From: Chinchilla lanigera
Lineage: Eukaryota; Chordata; Mammalia; Rodentia; Chinchillidae
NCBI RefSeq assembly: GCF_000276665.1
Contig: NW_004955517.1
Location: 2,590,233 to 2,654,232, forward strand
DNA: 64,000 bases
Direction of reading: 5' to 3'
Made by a program: the position numbers and the translations under genes
Shown: in pieces, positions 1-11,148 of the stretch
How positions within the stretch are numbered: position 1 is the first letter of the stretch
How the letters are laid out: each line of letters opens with the position of its first letter
The notes under the pieces: generated by a model
Database searches by the model: none
Seen by the model: only the letters and a program-made list of their open reading frames with translations
What the model was told of the DNA's origin: nothing

Positions 1-716
1 TCAAGTTACTTTTTCCTTAGCGTGAACTACAAGTTAACCAAGAGAAAAATGGAATTTTCTTCTGAATGACTTTTACTTCTATCCAAAGGTCAATTCAAGG
101 TAATATTTTTTGGTTTACTGTATGAGTTATGTGTGTTTGTGTTTATGGGAGTTTATAGGAAGAAAATAAAAGCACATTAACACTCTGTGGTATCTTTGCT
201 GCTCTATTTATTTTGCTAATACTACAGAAGAAAGATACATAAAGTTTCCAATAGGTACAGCTATGTAAAATAAAGGTGCAAATCACTGTTCTTCCACCTC
301 CTACTTCTATTTTCTAGGGAAATACAACTTCATATATATCCCACATACATTGTCCCACATATACTATATATATGTTGTTAGATGAATATATATTTAAGTG
401 GCTCATACTTGCTTTTGAAATGAGGTAATATCATATAAGTTATTGTTCAACCTGTTTTTGTTTCACTTTGCACTTTTTGTTAGCTGGGATCCAAATGTGA
501 TGGCATGAGCACTGATAGCACTTTGGATCCCAAGATGACAGTTCTGTCTGGAGGATGACAAAGTCATCTGACAATGTCTGATCCAATGACGTGTAGGAAT
601 TTGTTTATGCAGTTGTATTTTGGGGTTTATTTGGAGTCCTTTAGATTTTAAAGCAAAGTCCTTCAATGCTAAATTCATATGACATACTTTGGAAGGTTTC
701 CAGATTTCTACCTCCT
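1..716. other. AT-rich unique DNA, nothing recognised
   Basis: AT-rich sequence with no repeat I can name and no convincing exon. The only open frame (minus, 463-777) has no domain and runs into the neighbouring SINE. Confidence 0.5.
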
Positions 717-905
717 GTAGATGTGTTGTACACCTGCAAGTCCAGCTGCTTGGGAGAGTGAGGCAGGAGAATCCCAAATTCAGGCTTGGGCAACTTAATG
801 ACTTAGTGAGTCTGACCGTATCTCAAACACAAAATTAAAAGCGTTGAGGCTGCAGCTTAGTGGTAGAGCACGCTGGGTTCAATCCCTAGCTCCAAAATTA
901 AAAAA
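717..905 (+). mobile_element. B1-dID dimeric SINE
   Basis: A degraded B1 body (the part resembling 'cacctg..agtcc', then 'gaggcaggagaatc') is followed after an A-rich linker by an ID-like body with a 'gcttagtggtagagc' A box and 'gggttcaatccc' B box, then an A-rich tail. B1 fused to ID in this order is the B1-dID arrangement known from several non-muroid rodent lineages. Many mismatches indicate an old copy. The two halves are seen directly; the family name is from established knowledge. Confidence 0.75.
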
Positions 906-1391
906 ATGAAATAAAATAAAATCAAACAAAACTTCTATTGCCCAACTGAAATCTCGCACGGTGAGAAAAGCTCGGGGTGGTGGAGGAGACGATGTGTGTT
1001 GCAGATCCTTCCTTCCTTGCCCTCTTCCCCCACTAACAGCTTTCTGACGAGCATGAAGAGGAGCTGTGGAGCAGGAAACTCTTCGTGATCTGACTGTTGA
1101 AAACTGGCCCCATCCCTTCAAATTGGAGGACGTCCTCTTCTTCAGAAGGACCCTCCACCTCCCCTCCTGGGACCCCCTCGCTGCCCTTTCTTGACATCGG
1201 CAGTGTACCTCTGCCTCTGCAGCCTGCTGCTGCTTCTCTAGCTGCCAAGCAGCAGTTTCTTCCACCACCCCCGCCCCCCATGTGCTGAAGCCCAGTTAAC
1301 ACTGCAGCAAAGTCTGTTAAGGTAGGACAACAGAGGGTTCATGACAGCTCCATTACATCTGGCCCACGGCAAAAACTTGTGACTCCTTCCC
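906..1391. other. Unique DNA, nothing recognised
   Basis: Moderately GC-rich with pyrimidine-rich patches. Several overlapping frames exist on both strands (for example 1097-1288 plus and 879-1268 minus), but they are low in complexity, compete with each other and show no domain. Confidence 0.5.
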
Positions 1392-1526
1392 CAGCCAATG
1401 TTGTTCGGTTTTGTTTTCTGGTTTTTTTTTTTTTTTCTGGTAACGGGAATCGAACTCATGACCTTGCACTTGCCAGGCAGGCGCTGTGCTGCTGAGCTAA
1501 ATCCCCAGCCCCGACAGCCAATGTTG
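1392..1526 (-). mobile_element. ID SINE with 12-bp target-site duplication
   Basis: Antisense ID element. Read on the minus strand it starts 'ggggctggggatttagctc', has the B box 'gttcgattccc' and ends in an A-rich tail, seen as the T-run at 1423-1436. The flanks 'cagccaatgttg' at 1392-1403 and 1515-1526 are identical, so this is a clean LINE-1-mediated retroposition. It is derived from a tRNA and is not a tRNA gene: the acceptor stem is not closed and an A-tail follows. Confidence 0.92.
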
Positions 1527-2218
1527 AGAGCATGTGTCAAGCAGAGTGTCTAACTCTTCGGTGCCCTGTCTACTCCAGCTAGCACTGTACGCCCCTCAGG
1601 AAGCAGGTAGGCATGAGCACACTCTTCCCACCTGCTGGAAGGCACGCTGAGCTCTGCTTTCCCATCTTCAGGTTTTCAGTGGGCTCGCTGTACCTCTACA
1701 GCTCTGTCTCTATGGCTCACCAGGTCTGAGAACACTGCAGGAGGCCCAGCACTGCCTCTGGCTGCTGAGGACGCTGCTGTCTCCACAAAGTCATACTTGA
1801 AATTGTATCTGATGACTTCATTAACAAAGATGAGTATTGCAAGATAGGTTACATTTTTTTTCTTCCTGATTTTAAAAGAAATTAAAGCATCTTCCTCTAC
1901 TTTTAAAGGCATGGTCCCAGCCCCTGGCTCCTACTGCCCTAGTGGAGAAACTGGCCATGGGTGGCCTCCGTAGATGTAACCAGGACACTGAGCCAGTAAG
2001 ATGTAGAGATGCAGCAGCAACACAACTTTCTTGTTCTTTTTTTATGTTAAAGAGAGTAGTAAATTAAAAAAAAAACAATAACACCATACCAACATCACAG
2101 ACATAAACAAAACAAAGCGTGAACATTAAAAGTGATACAGAGTTTCAAAACAAGATGCTAGGAATTAACGGTTGTTGTTATATTATAATTGTTATCTTCA
2201 ACTTTTTGTTCTTTTCTT
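1527..2218. other. Unique DNA, nothing recognised
   Basis: No repeat or exon recognised. The minus-strand frame 1676-1912 has no domain. Confidence 0.45.
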
Positions 2219-2300
2219 CCCATTGACAATTTATTGAGTTCCTATGCGGTACTGGGCCCTGTAATAAAACATCAGGCACATGTAACTATACTGTGAAGTA
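2219..2300 (-). mobile_element. Possible MIR fragment
   Basis: The segment reading 'tttattgagttcctatg..' then 'gggccctgtaataaa' resembles the MIR 3' part (antisense) that normally reads as 'actgagcacctactatgtgcca'. Short and diverged. Confidence 0.45.
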
Positions 2301-3365
2301 GATGATGGAATGATGGTAAAAATAACAACAGAGAGCAATGGTGCTGAACAAGGAAATGAAAAGAATCCACAAATAACTGGAATGGATTATGTTATAAATT
2401 CTTTCCCTTTCCTCCTGGCCAACCCTTATTAGAAAACATTTTCGGTTTGGGACTTAGCAGGCACATTTCTCTGTCATCTTGAATAAGAATATTGTAAAGT
2501 CCTTGTCCATTTTGGGCTGAATCTCTGGAGCCCCTATGAACTTTGGCCAGGTTTGTGTTCCTAGACTCAATTTCTTTACTTGCAAAAAATGTTTGGAAGA
2601 AACAACCTTTGATATTCCAGGTGCTTTAGAACAATTAAAGCAAGTGAAGTGAAACATGTTTTTAAATATCAATTAATCCAGTTTAAATCCATTAAATGGA
2701 CATGGGCTGTATGACTAATATTATTTCTTCAAAGAAATGAAAGAATCTAATTTATTTGATAATTGTCTGTAGAATGCTGGCTCAACTCAAAGCGTGTGCA
2801 AGGTGTTGGGGTGGCAGCAGAGACACTGCCACCCCGGAAGTCTAGTGACTGAATCTGCTACTGAGATCATTACATTCCACTGCACTGAGCACTGTGGAAG
2901 AATGTGCCAGAATGTCCTTGGGGCGCAGCTCCCCCTTACACACTGTACACTTAGGGACACATGTTATTTTCATGGTTTAAATGACCCTTATGTCTTCCAT
3001 CTAGGAAGAAACTTGTTGGGTCACAAGATTCATAAAATGCTTTCTGTTCTACTGAATTTTACACATCTTTATATTTTCTTTTAAAAGGGATATTCTCACA
3101 GCACAGATCTGGGTTTTATGATGTAAATGTATTTAACAATTAGTTCTGAAAACACAATAAAAGTACAAATAATCTTGCATGTACCAATAGGGGCAGTTTT
3201 AGTTTATAATAAAGTTTCGCTTTACTTAGAATATTTTTCCTCTTAAAATCTCAAAGAGTTTCACTGTATGCCTAGTGGCTACATGCATCTTTATCTGAAA
3301 TGACTTTTTCCAAAAGATTTATAAAAGTGATTTTCTGATGTAATTTGTCCTACATTTAAGCATCA
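2301..3365. other. Unique DNA, nothing recognised
   Basis: About 1 kb without a nameable repeat. The plus frame 2794-3084 and minus frame 2454-2672 have no domain or splice context that would support them. Confidence 0.45.
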
Positions 3366-3738
3366 TATCTGTCACTTTCTCGTTGCGAGGACAAACTATC
3401 CAACACCCACACATTAAAGGAGGAAAGGTTTGTTTTGGCTCAGAGAGTGCAGAGGCTTCAGTCTGTAGCTGGCTGTCTCCATGTCAGGGCAGCATGGCAG
3501 AGGGTGTGGCAAAGGGGAAACAGTCCACGGCAGGGCAGGCAGGACGCAAGAAGCCATCCAGGCCACGCCGCTAGTGACACACCTTTTCTACCAGGCCTCA
3601 CTTCCCAATCTAAATCCAGGTGTAAACCCGTCAGTATACTAATCCCGTATCACACCACCATGATCCAGTATCACACACCACTACTCCGTCACTCCCAAAA
3701 GCCCCACCTATGAGCTCTTGAGGATTTGGCAGACATCT
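3366..3738 (-). mobile_element. ERVL-MaLR-type solo LTR (old)
   Basis: Antisense LTR of the same general type as those at 15084, 32455 and 63339. The left end reads 'gtcactttctcgttgcgagg' where better copies have 'gttacttttctctcattgctgagac'. It is followed by the characteristic 'aggaggaaaggtttgttttggctca' zone, the 'ggctggctcc' box and 'cagcatggcagaggg'. The right boundary is approximate. No target duplication is recognisable, in line with its divergence. Confidence 0.72.
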
Positions 3739-4680
3739 AGATATAAGTCACTTTTCTGCTTATCATCCCGTACTTCTCCCACAGATGACTGAGCCTTTCA
3801 TTGTTTTACCTGCGCAATATCACATAGAGTCTCTGTGGTGGATTGACAACTGGTGGTCAATCTACAATACTCAGCTTAACTCAGAAAGTGTGGTGCTGGG
3901 TGTGGAAGGCCACCTGAGGATTGTTGCCAGCAGCAAAAGAGGCAGAACTGGAGAAGAAGTTAGGCTGTTGGGAGCTAAGGAAGGCTGTTGGAGCTGGTGG
4001 AAGCTGTAAGGAGCTGTTGGTTCTTTTGGAGGAGCTTGTTATGCTGGCTTTCCTGATGAACTTGGCTGTTTGCATGCTTCGAGGAGCTTGGGACCTTGTT
4101 GGCACTGAGAATAGCCTTGGTTCACTTTGGGGAAGCTCTGATCCTCACTTTGAGCGTCACTTTCTGGCTCCAGAGGGGAAGATGGTGCACTGCGCAGTCT
4201 CCTGGAGAAGCTTGCTGCATTGGCTTTCCTGATGGGAACTCATCTGTCTTCACCATCGGAGTAGATTGGGACCTTACTGTTGCTGAGGATGGCTGTGGTA
4301 CCTTTTGGGGAAGCTGTGGTTATTTTGAGTGCTGCTTTCTAGGTCTAGTGTACATCACTCAGCCTGCCTACATAGAGCCTTCATCCCGCTGGCACAGACT
4401 TCCTAGATTCCACCACTGTCCACTGGGCCTTCCCAGCGCAGATCCTTTACCCAGGCCTGCATGAAACATTGCCGTGGGTTCTGGGCCTCCAGTTGCATTT
4501 GTGGGAGGCATTGTTATAGGCTGTTGGTATTCAGCTGGACTCATGCAGGATATTATTGCAGGATCCAGGCCCTCAGCTGGATTCTTGGCCTATAGCGTGT
4601 GGACAGATTTCCTGCACTCTCTTGTAGATGAGCCTTTGGGTGACTATTATATAATAATCTTATAAAATATGTGTTCTGTA
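3739..4680. other. Unclassified block, possibly an unrecognised LTR-like repeat
   Basis: Lies between two old LTRs. It contains a degenerate internal duplication (see 4028-4352) and ends in an AT-rich segment rich in 'tataataatcttataaaat'. The composition and the internal repetition suggest an old mobile element, but I cannot assign a family. The open frames 3921-4232, 4096-4464 and 4474-4665 are overlapping and domain-free. Confidence 0.35.
4028..4352 (+). repeat. Degenerate tandem duplication, about 176-178 bp period
   Basis: Two blocks align in order: 'ggaggagcttg' (4028) with 'ggagaagcttg' (4204); 'ggctttcctgatg' in both; 'gggacctt' (4090) with 'gggacctt' (4268); then 'tttggggaagct' and 'ttttgag..' in both. 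Similarity is only moderate, so the duplication is old. Confidence 0.7.
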
Positions 4681-4944
4681 TTATATTGTTTCTTCTTGCA
4701 AAAAAAACCCAAACCATAACAGTCTCCAACCACGTATTCTTCATTTAAGGAGCCCTGGATTCTTTACTCTTAGGCAGAAAACCTACGCAATTAAAACTGT
4801 TAAATATGTGCAGTTTTATTCTCGACAAGAAGTTGAATAGAAGAGTCACTGTAGCCTGGATTTTGGAGATGGAGAGACATGATCTCAGGTTCTAGATGAC
4901 AGGGAAAAGATGTGTGACTGGGTGAGTAACTTAGTGTCTGTTTG

Positions 4945-5505
4945 CTTTTGTTCCCTAGTGTTCAAGACAGGCATGGACTGACACCAAGTCTCCCTCATCT
5001 GGTTGTTGAAGATGTAGAAATTTCAAAAGATACCTCCACACTCTGTGACACTTCTCCCTTCAAGGGGCAGGGCCAATGTCCCCTCCTGATTAATGTGGGC
5101 TCTGTGGTTGCCTTATCACTGGAATGCCCTGGGTCAATTTCTGGCAGATTCTCCTTGCTCGTTCCTTGGGTCCTTGTCCTGGGCAACCAGCTATGCAGCT
5201 ATGGTGAGAAGCTGTAGAAGCTCTTGGAGAGACCACGTGCGAGAGAGCTGGGACTCCTTGCCCTTGCCCTTGCCCTTGCCCATGGCTAAGCTCCCAGGCG
5301 ACAGTCAGCACCAACTTGCCTGTCACATAAGTGACACGTCTTGGAAAAGGCTCCTGCAGCTATAGTCCAGCTGCCTAAACTACAGCATGAGGAAGAGACA
5401 CCGGCCTTCTCTGGGAACTGCTGTCCAGAGCTAAATAAACGACTGTAGTTGTTTCAAGTCACTAAGTGTTGGGGTAGTTTATTCTGGAGCAATTGTTACA
5501 AAGAT
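4945..5505 (+). mobile_element. Old mammalian LTR (MLT/ERVL type)
   Basis: Sense LTR with 'aaggggcagggccaatgtcccctcc' near the start, a middle with 'cagcaccaacttgcc', and a 3' end 'aataaacgactg..tgtttcaagtcactaagtgttggggtag' that matches the polyadenylation/terminal region of MLT-type LTRs. It contains a short hexamer run (5249-5281). Exact subfamily and ends are uncertain. Confidence 0.6.
5249..5281 (+). repeat. Short (CCTTGC)n hexamer run
   Basis: About five near-perfect copies of the hexamer 'cccttg' within the LTR. Simple local expansion. Confidence 0.85.
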
Positions 5506-6304
5506 TAAATTGGAAAAAATGGAAACAAAAATTAAATTACATGAACAGAATCTGCCAAAAAAGTACATACACTTCAGGAAAAGAAAAACTTGTATGAAGA
5601 TTTTAATACTAAATATATTTAAATCATGAGATTAATACAAGTGACCTTTGGCCTCCACAATTATAAGAGGTGCTCAGCGTGGTGGCCACGGGCTTCCAGA
5701 CATTTATCCGTACGGGGAACTGCGTGGGTGACCTTGGTCATTGACATCGCTGCACATGCATTTCTAGTTACTTCTCTCAAGGGCCGGCAGTGTATTGGTT
5801 TTCTGTGATGTACGACATCCTCTAGGGTCCCCCATAGGAGGGTAACACCATCAGTTGAAAAGACATACTATCTTTTCTTTTCCTGAAATGTATATACATT
5901 TTTGGTGGACTCTATATATATGTGACATATAGTTCTAGAATACAATTTACTTCTAAAGAACATATTGGGAAAAACCTCTGAAAGTGACATTACATTTTGA
6001 CTTCAATATTTCAAAGATGGAGTCTTTGGGTTAGGCTTAGGGTGTTTCTGAAAACTGAACATTTATAAGTATGGACATGTTGCATAGAAATTCAGATTTC
6101 TAGCTTTTACCCTTAGAAAAATACAATCCTGTAGGCCTGCATTCCCACAGGCACCGTGAGCTGTGGCTGTGCAAAGCTTTATACAAAACACATCCCCTCC
6201 ACTTCACTTGCTTCCAGTCCCACACATGCGGAGCTGCCTGATTGTCACTTTTTTATTTCTTGCCTGGTCACTGTTAGCACTTGGCTTCTCAAACCCTGAC
6301 AAAA
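5506..6304. other. AT-rich unique DNA, nothing recognised
   Basis: No repeat or exon recognised; the open frame 5626-5808 is unsupported. Confidence 0.45.
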
Positions 6305-6440
6305 CCTAACTCGCTTGTCATATAGATAAATGAAGATCCAGAGAAATGAGACAGTGCACTGCTGAGAAACTTGCCTAAGATCAGATCTTGTGGCTTCAAG
6401 CCCAACACACATGCTATGGTCAGAGTTGTAATAATCTCTG
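6305..6440 (-). mobile_element. MIR SINE fragment
   Basis: Antisense MIR core: 'agataaatgaagatccagagaaatgag' followed by 'gaaacttgcctaagatcagatc' and 'ggcttcaagccc'. This is the usual 'ctgaggctcagagagg..acttgcccaaggtcac' order with substitutions. Confidence 0.65.
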
Positions 6441-7085
6441 TGACTTAGGTAAGCAATCAACCCCATGTGTAGTTTACCTATGGTCTGTACCTAGAGCCGT
6501 CCTGTTTACCTGGGGAAACTTGATTCAAGGCCTTGGATGACTGGCCATGGCTTCCAGCATAGGTGTCTGCTTCTGTCTTCTGTGAAACCGTGGATAGACT
6601 TTGGCATGGCCTCCACTGGGTTGCCCACAGTGAGAATCACAGTACTGGTTCACCTGAGTGGACCCAGATCCTCACCACCGGATAACACCTTGTTCTGTGG
6701 GACATGGGATTAGTCCTCCCTACCAGCTTCCTAGAGGGTCAGTACTGCAGCCCCCAAGTACATACAAAGTAGTCCATATCCTACGGAGCAACATTGATCA
6801 ACAAAAGAGATAAAGGAAGAAGCCACCAAATAACCCCCTCAGTGTACCTCTCCTTACCACCCCAACACGCTATGCCGAAGGGCAGTGGTGCTCTTTGTCT
6901 CCCAAAAAAGGCCTTACTTGACCATGCAAACAGCTGTGCTTGTAGTAAGATCTGGTCCTGGAGGCACGTATCACTCAGGTTTGCTTTCTCATTTACCTCT
7001 TCCTCACCCCGCCCTCTGTGCATGCACACCCTTTCCGTCCTTCAAGCACGAGGTATGATCAAGAAATACAGTATGTATTTAAAGA
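6441..7085. other. Unique DNA, nothing recognised
   Basis: No repeat or exon recognised. Frames on both strands around 6781-7096 overlap each other and have no domain. Confidence 0.45.
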
Positions 7086-7350
7086 AAAAGTTGTAATAAT
7101 AATTGTGCATTGCCATTAATACCCCTCAAAATACTCTCCCTTACCTTAAACACATTCATCTCGTTGTTCTGGCTACTTTCAGAAGCAGTTCTGGAAGTCC
7201 ATGCTGCTGAGCGTCTTCAGCTGAGTTGTCATGACTGCCTCAAGTCCTCAACTGGTTCAACGCATTTACTTTCCATGGTCGTTTTGACTTTGGGGAAAAG
7301 CCAGAAGTTAGGGTTTAACATCCGGTGACTGAGGCAGATGAGGACACACC
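7086..7350 (-). pseudogene. Mariner-type transposase remnant (C-terminal part)
   Basis: Read on the minus strand this encodes the end of a mariner-like transposase. One frame gives HLPQSPDVKP, matching the block that holds the third catalytic aspartate of the D,D(34)D triad. After what looks like a two-base deletion, the next frame gives NFWLFPKVKTTMESK, the conserved block that follows. Stops and frame breaks come soon after. The protein would act as a cut-and-paste transposase in the nucleus, but this copy is only a fragment of the gene and is dead. The motif order is seen directly; the family is established knowledge; the element's subfamily is not assigned. Confidence 0.75.
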
Positions 7351-7585
7351 GTTATGTTTTCACAAACCTGCTTTTGTGTTGGATGGCACACAGCAGCATG
7401 CACTGTATTTTTAATCACAACTTGCAAAGACACTCACAAAGGAGGACTTCAGTGCTGCTTTAGAACATGGCAAGAAAGACGGGACACATGTGTTAGAAGC
7501 AAGAGGGAGTATTTCGAAGGGGACTAAGGGTGATGTGTCTTTTACTATAATAACTTTTAAAAATTCAAACATTTGTTATGTATGT
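7351..7585. other. Between the mariner remnant and a LINE-1 tail
   Basis: Possible poorly preserved continuation of the mariner copy at its left end; otherwise nothing recognised. Confidence 0.35.
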
Positions 7586-7668
7586 CCTCCAACTCACCAC
7601 AATGAATATAACCATTATGTACTGCAAATATGTGTTACGAAAAATAAAAAAATTATGGAAATAATACA
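7586..7668 (+). mobile_element. LINE-1 3' end fragment
   Basis: The sequence 'accattatgtactgcaaatatgtgttac..aaaaataaaaaaatt' closely resembles the LINE-1 3' end at 28225-28268 ('atcattatgtactgtaaatatgtacta'). Both end in an A-rich tail. Confidence 0.6.
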
Positions 7669-7837
7669 GCTTCAGCATAGTTTTTGATCACCCCTTTTAT
7701 GCACTCCAGTGTAGAATGAGCCTTTAAAGTTTTTTGAGGCTTTGCTTTCTAGAGAACTCAGGACATCATCCTTATAAAATGTTTATTAATTTTTTTCTCA
7801 AGAGCAACTTTTTTAAAACCTCTACACTGTGCAGGGC

Positions 7838-8025
7838 CTGTTGATATGCCCAGAATCCCACCTATTCAGAGGTTAAGGCAGGCGGATTGCAAATTCAAGT
7901 CAAGCCTGAGCTATTTATCAAAACCCTCTCTTCAAAATAAAAATAAAGCAGGACTGGGGATGTAGCTTGAGCTGACAGCTCTTTCCGAGCAGTACTCCAC
8001 TGATAAATCCCTGAACTAAGACCCC
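7838..8025 (+). mobile_element. B1-dID dimeric SINE
   Basis: A B1 body ('gcccagaatcccacctattcagaggttaaggcaggcgg') is joined by an 'aaaataaaaataaagcag' linker to an ID body ('gactggggatgtagctt'). Old, with indels in both halves. Confidence 0.75.
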
Positions 8026-8399
8026 ATGTCCTGAGTTCTTAATCTCACTTCTTCACCTAACACAGTGAATATAGTAAATGATCATTTAACTAAAGTGATC
8101 TATAGCTTCGGGTTCTGTCTCTCCAGGATATGTAGACTTACTGGTTAATATCTTGGTATTGCTCTCATCCGATCATTATGTTTTAGAGTACCATGGCTAG
8201 GTTCAAAGGTGAAGATTTTCAAAATTGTTGATGTCAATATGCAATAAGAAATTCACATTTACCTTGTTATTAATACAGCTGTGCACATCTAGAGCAGAAC
8301 GTCACAACCAAAGGTGATTTTGCTCTCAAAAGCAACTTCGTCTGGAGAGATTTTTGTTTGTCACAACTGGGCAAGGGCTGCTGCTCTCATTTAGTGGGT
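8026..8399. other. Unique DNA, nothing recognised
   Basis: No repeat or exon recognised. Confidence 0.45.
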
Positions 8400-8775
8400 A
8401 GAACCTCACTGGAACTGCTACAACAAAGTGCTATGCACCGATGGCTTCAACCACAGACATTTATTTTCTCACAGTTCTGGAACTGGGAAGTCCAAGATCC
8501 CGGTGTGGAGAGGGCTGTTTTCTCCTGAGGCCTCTCTTCTCAACTTGTGGGTGGCTGACTTCTCCTGTGTCCTCGCCTGGCCTTCCCTCCCTCCCTGCCT
8601 CTGTTCCTAACCTCTTTTTCTTATAAGGGCACCATACATATTGGATTCAGATCTACCCTACTGACTCCTTCCTAACCTAGTTATCTCTTTAAGGATCCTA
8701 TTTGCAAATTCAGTCAAATAATGAGGCCCTGGGGGTTGAAATCTCAGTATATAAATTTTTGTGTCACATAATTCA
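8400..8775 (-). mobile_element. MLT1-type ERVL-MaLR LTR
   Basis: Antisense MLT1-like LTR. The order of landmarks is typical: 'caaccacagacatttattttctcacagttctgg', 'gaagtccaagatc', 'cttataagggcacca..attggattcagatctaccc', 'cctatttgcaaattcagtcaaataatgagg' and 'gggggttgaaatctcagtatat'. The two plus-strand frames inside it (8428-8626) are coincidental. Confidence 0.8.
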
Positions 8776-8929
8776 CCCCAACCAAGGATGCCACCAAGCA
8801 GGCTGCACTGTACAAGAAGGAACACCCCCACCCCGCGTGGAGCACACACACATGCAAAACTATACATAGACAGACAGATCGTTGGGTAGAAAATGTCAAA
8901 GACCGAAAGACCCATGTTGAGATATTCTG
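8776..8929. other. Unique DNA, nothing recognised
   Basis: Short stretch between the MLT1 LTR and a possible L2 tail. Confidence 0.4.
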
Positions 8930-8990
8930 CCTAACACATACCTAGGAGGTGCCCAGCAGACTTACTGAATAAGTGAATGCATGGCTAAAA
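8930..8990 (+). mobile_element. Possible L2/MIR 3' tail
   Basis: 'acacatacctaggaggtgcccagcagacttactgaataagtgaatg' resembles the shared L2 3' end, which typically reads 'tagtaggtgctcaataaatg..tgaatgaatg'. Short, so uncertain. Confidence 0.45.
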
Positions 8991-10159
8991 CTATAACTGA
9001 AATAAAATTCAACAAAATAATATTTACCCTGATAACATACAATGTATTCTGATCCTTTCTCTTCAAGTTCTTTAATGTTGATTGCAACCGTTGAATTGAT
9101 TTCATGTCCTTAAAAGTTTTTTTAAGATTTAAAAGTTTTAAAAATTCTGATCTAAAGTTTTATCCAGCTTTAAAATTCCTGTAGTTCCATATTTACAAAC
9201 AAATGTGATACATAAAATGTTATATATCAGTGAGACAGGCTTTTAACTGAGAGACAATGTTTTGCTCATTAAAATTATTATGTTAAAACAGTTTGTTAGG
9301 AAGGCAGTGAAATGTTAAAATGATACTGCAGTTATTTAAAACTTTCAAGAGTTTCTTTGGGAGGAAATGACATTATTTTCCTCATACTTGGAGGACAATC
9401 GTGTTGTTTTATAGTTACATTACCTTTACATCTTTTACTCTAAATTTATCTAAGTTGAGTGACTTTCTCATTTATCATACTTGTTCATAAATGGTGTTTG
9501 CCTTCTGTTAAATTTGCCCTGAAAGGCAATTATGTGGCAGTAATTAGGATATCCAAACGAATATGTCATAAACTCTAAAAGCAGTTCCAAAAAAGAACTT
9601 ACTAATTTTTTCAGTGATTTAAAACAACTATCAGAGGAATTTGAAGATATCCATTATTATATGCACATATAAGTTCTAGGGATGTTCTTGGTGTTTGCTT
9701 CCTGGCTTCATGACCAAATGCTAGAATATACAAAATTCAAGAGCTTTTCTAGTTTCTGACATCATACCTCCTTGTACTGGCTATCCAGTCATTTTTAGGA
9801 AAGTTCTCTGCAGCTTTGGTGTGAGAAAAATGTACATGTCCACTTCTACAGAAATGATGGAGGGAAGTCTTACTTAAAAGCACATTTTAGTACTTTTTTG
9901 AAACTGAAAGAAAAACTAAATAAATTCTCTTGGGCAGTTTTATGCTGTACCCCAAAGGTATATGAGTTACATGTTTTCGTTGTTTTCTTCTGAAACTATT
10001 TAAATAAATGCTACTTAAGTTGAATTCTAATTCAATGCAAGGGATCATAAAAGCATACTATAATGACAAAAATGACATTTTACTATGTATTATAAAAGTA
10101 ATGCATTATCCTGATTTAAAAGAAATCTTTATATAAGTGAGTATGAAAGAAAAAGTCTA
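8991..10159. other. AT-rich unique DNA, nothing recognised
   Basis: More than 1 kb of AT-rich DNA with no open frame, no SINE and no LTR that I can see. Part of it could be very old LINE-1 continuing into the next feature. Confidence 0.45.
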
Positions 10160-10460
10160 AATCTCTGAAGATCATAGCTTTTGTCATCAATAACCTCAAA
10201 ACATTTAGAACATATAACATTTTTATTCAAATATAATGCAAACTATTCAAATTGTTCTTTACTTGACCTTTTTAATTTAAAATTTATCTTGCAGAATTTT
10301 TATATCAGAGCACAGCTACTTGCCTCATTATTTTTAATAGGTATACATTACTCCATCACATGTGAAATGAGAGATTATCTCATTTCACTAACACGTGTAC
10401 TGAAGGCACTTAATTGCCTTTCATTTTGTTTTACTCAACTTCATTTTATTTGGTCAGAAC
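10160..10460 (-). mobile_element. Old LINE-1 (L1M-type) fragment, first half of an interrupted copy
   Basis: Antisense old LINE-1. Landmarks 'tatcttgcagaatttttatatcagagcac', 'tgcctcattatttttaataggtatacattactccat' and the following block correspond to the 3' part of L1M elements. The copy appears to resume at 13655, after a MaLR insertion. The 130-aa plus-strand frame 10181-10573 is an accident of the antisense LINE-1 and is not a gene. Confidence 0.6.
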
Positions 10461-10520
10461 TTCACCTCTCCCAATTCAAGGTTATCCTGCATGGCGGTTG
10501 TCTGAGTTTTATGGGTTTGC

Positions 10521-10865
10521 TGTGGTTTATATATAGATGTCCCCCTACCCAGCAAAGTCTCCTGTGCCCATAGATGGGGCCTTTGGAAGGTAATGGAGAC
10601 TTATTGCTGACTTGCTCTTAGAAGGTGGGATCTGACTGCTTGGAAGAAGTAGGTACTCCAAGTGTGACCTGGAAAGGTGCAACTCTTATCCAGCTCCCTG
10701 CCTGACTTCTCTTTCTCCTTTCTCTCTGTCTCTCACACTTTTCTGGCTGTCACGAGACGGCCAGCAAACTATGGCTGAAACGTCTACAAACTGCAAAACA
10801 GAATAAGCATTTCCTCCTTTGAGTTGGGTGTTTTGTTCCAGCAATAAGAAAAACTGACTAAGACA
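10521..10865 (+). mobile_element. ERVL-MaLR 5' LTR
   Basis: Starts 'tgtggtttatatatagatgtcccc' and ends 'actgactaagaca', so it has TG..CA ends. Inside are 'ggccagcaaactatggctgaaacgtctacaaactg' and 'aataagcatttcctcc', the usual 3' part of these LTRs. It is followed immediately by a recognisable primer-binding region, which marks it as a 5' LTR and not a solo LTR. Confidence 0.8.
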
Positions 10866-11148
10866 GATTTGGGTGCCAGGAACGGGGTCGTTTCTGCTAT
10901 GCTAACCAACCGTGTGGCTCAGAAACCTTTGGGACTGGTTCTTGGGAGGAGCTTGGAGAGGTGCGGAGGTGCTGGTTGGCAAAGCAGTCCTAGAGTGCTC
11001 AAGGCTGAGGTTGATAAAAGATTCTGGTCAGAGCTCAGCACTCTAGAATGCTGACAGCAGTGCAACCAGCAGAGACCGAGTTCAGGAGATTTCAGTTGAG
11101 AACAGGGACTCTGTTGCCAGGTATACTCCAGACCACGTATTTTTTTTT
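10866..11148 (+). mobile_element. MaLR internal region, first part (copy A of a tandem duplication)
   Basis: Begins with 'gggtgccaggaacgggg', a decayed tRNA-Leu-type primer binding site, then continues as non-coding MaLR internal sequence including 'gataaaagattctggtcaga' at 11013. The latter part is repeated about 440 bp downstream. Confidence 0.65.

Noticed and set aside
10181..10573. 130-codon plus frame
   Set aside because: It is the complement of an old antisense LINE-1 and runs into an LTR.
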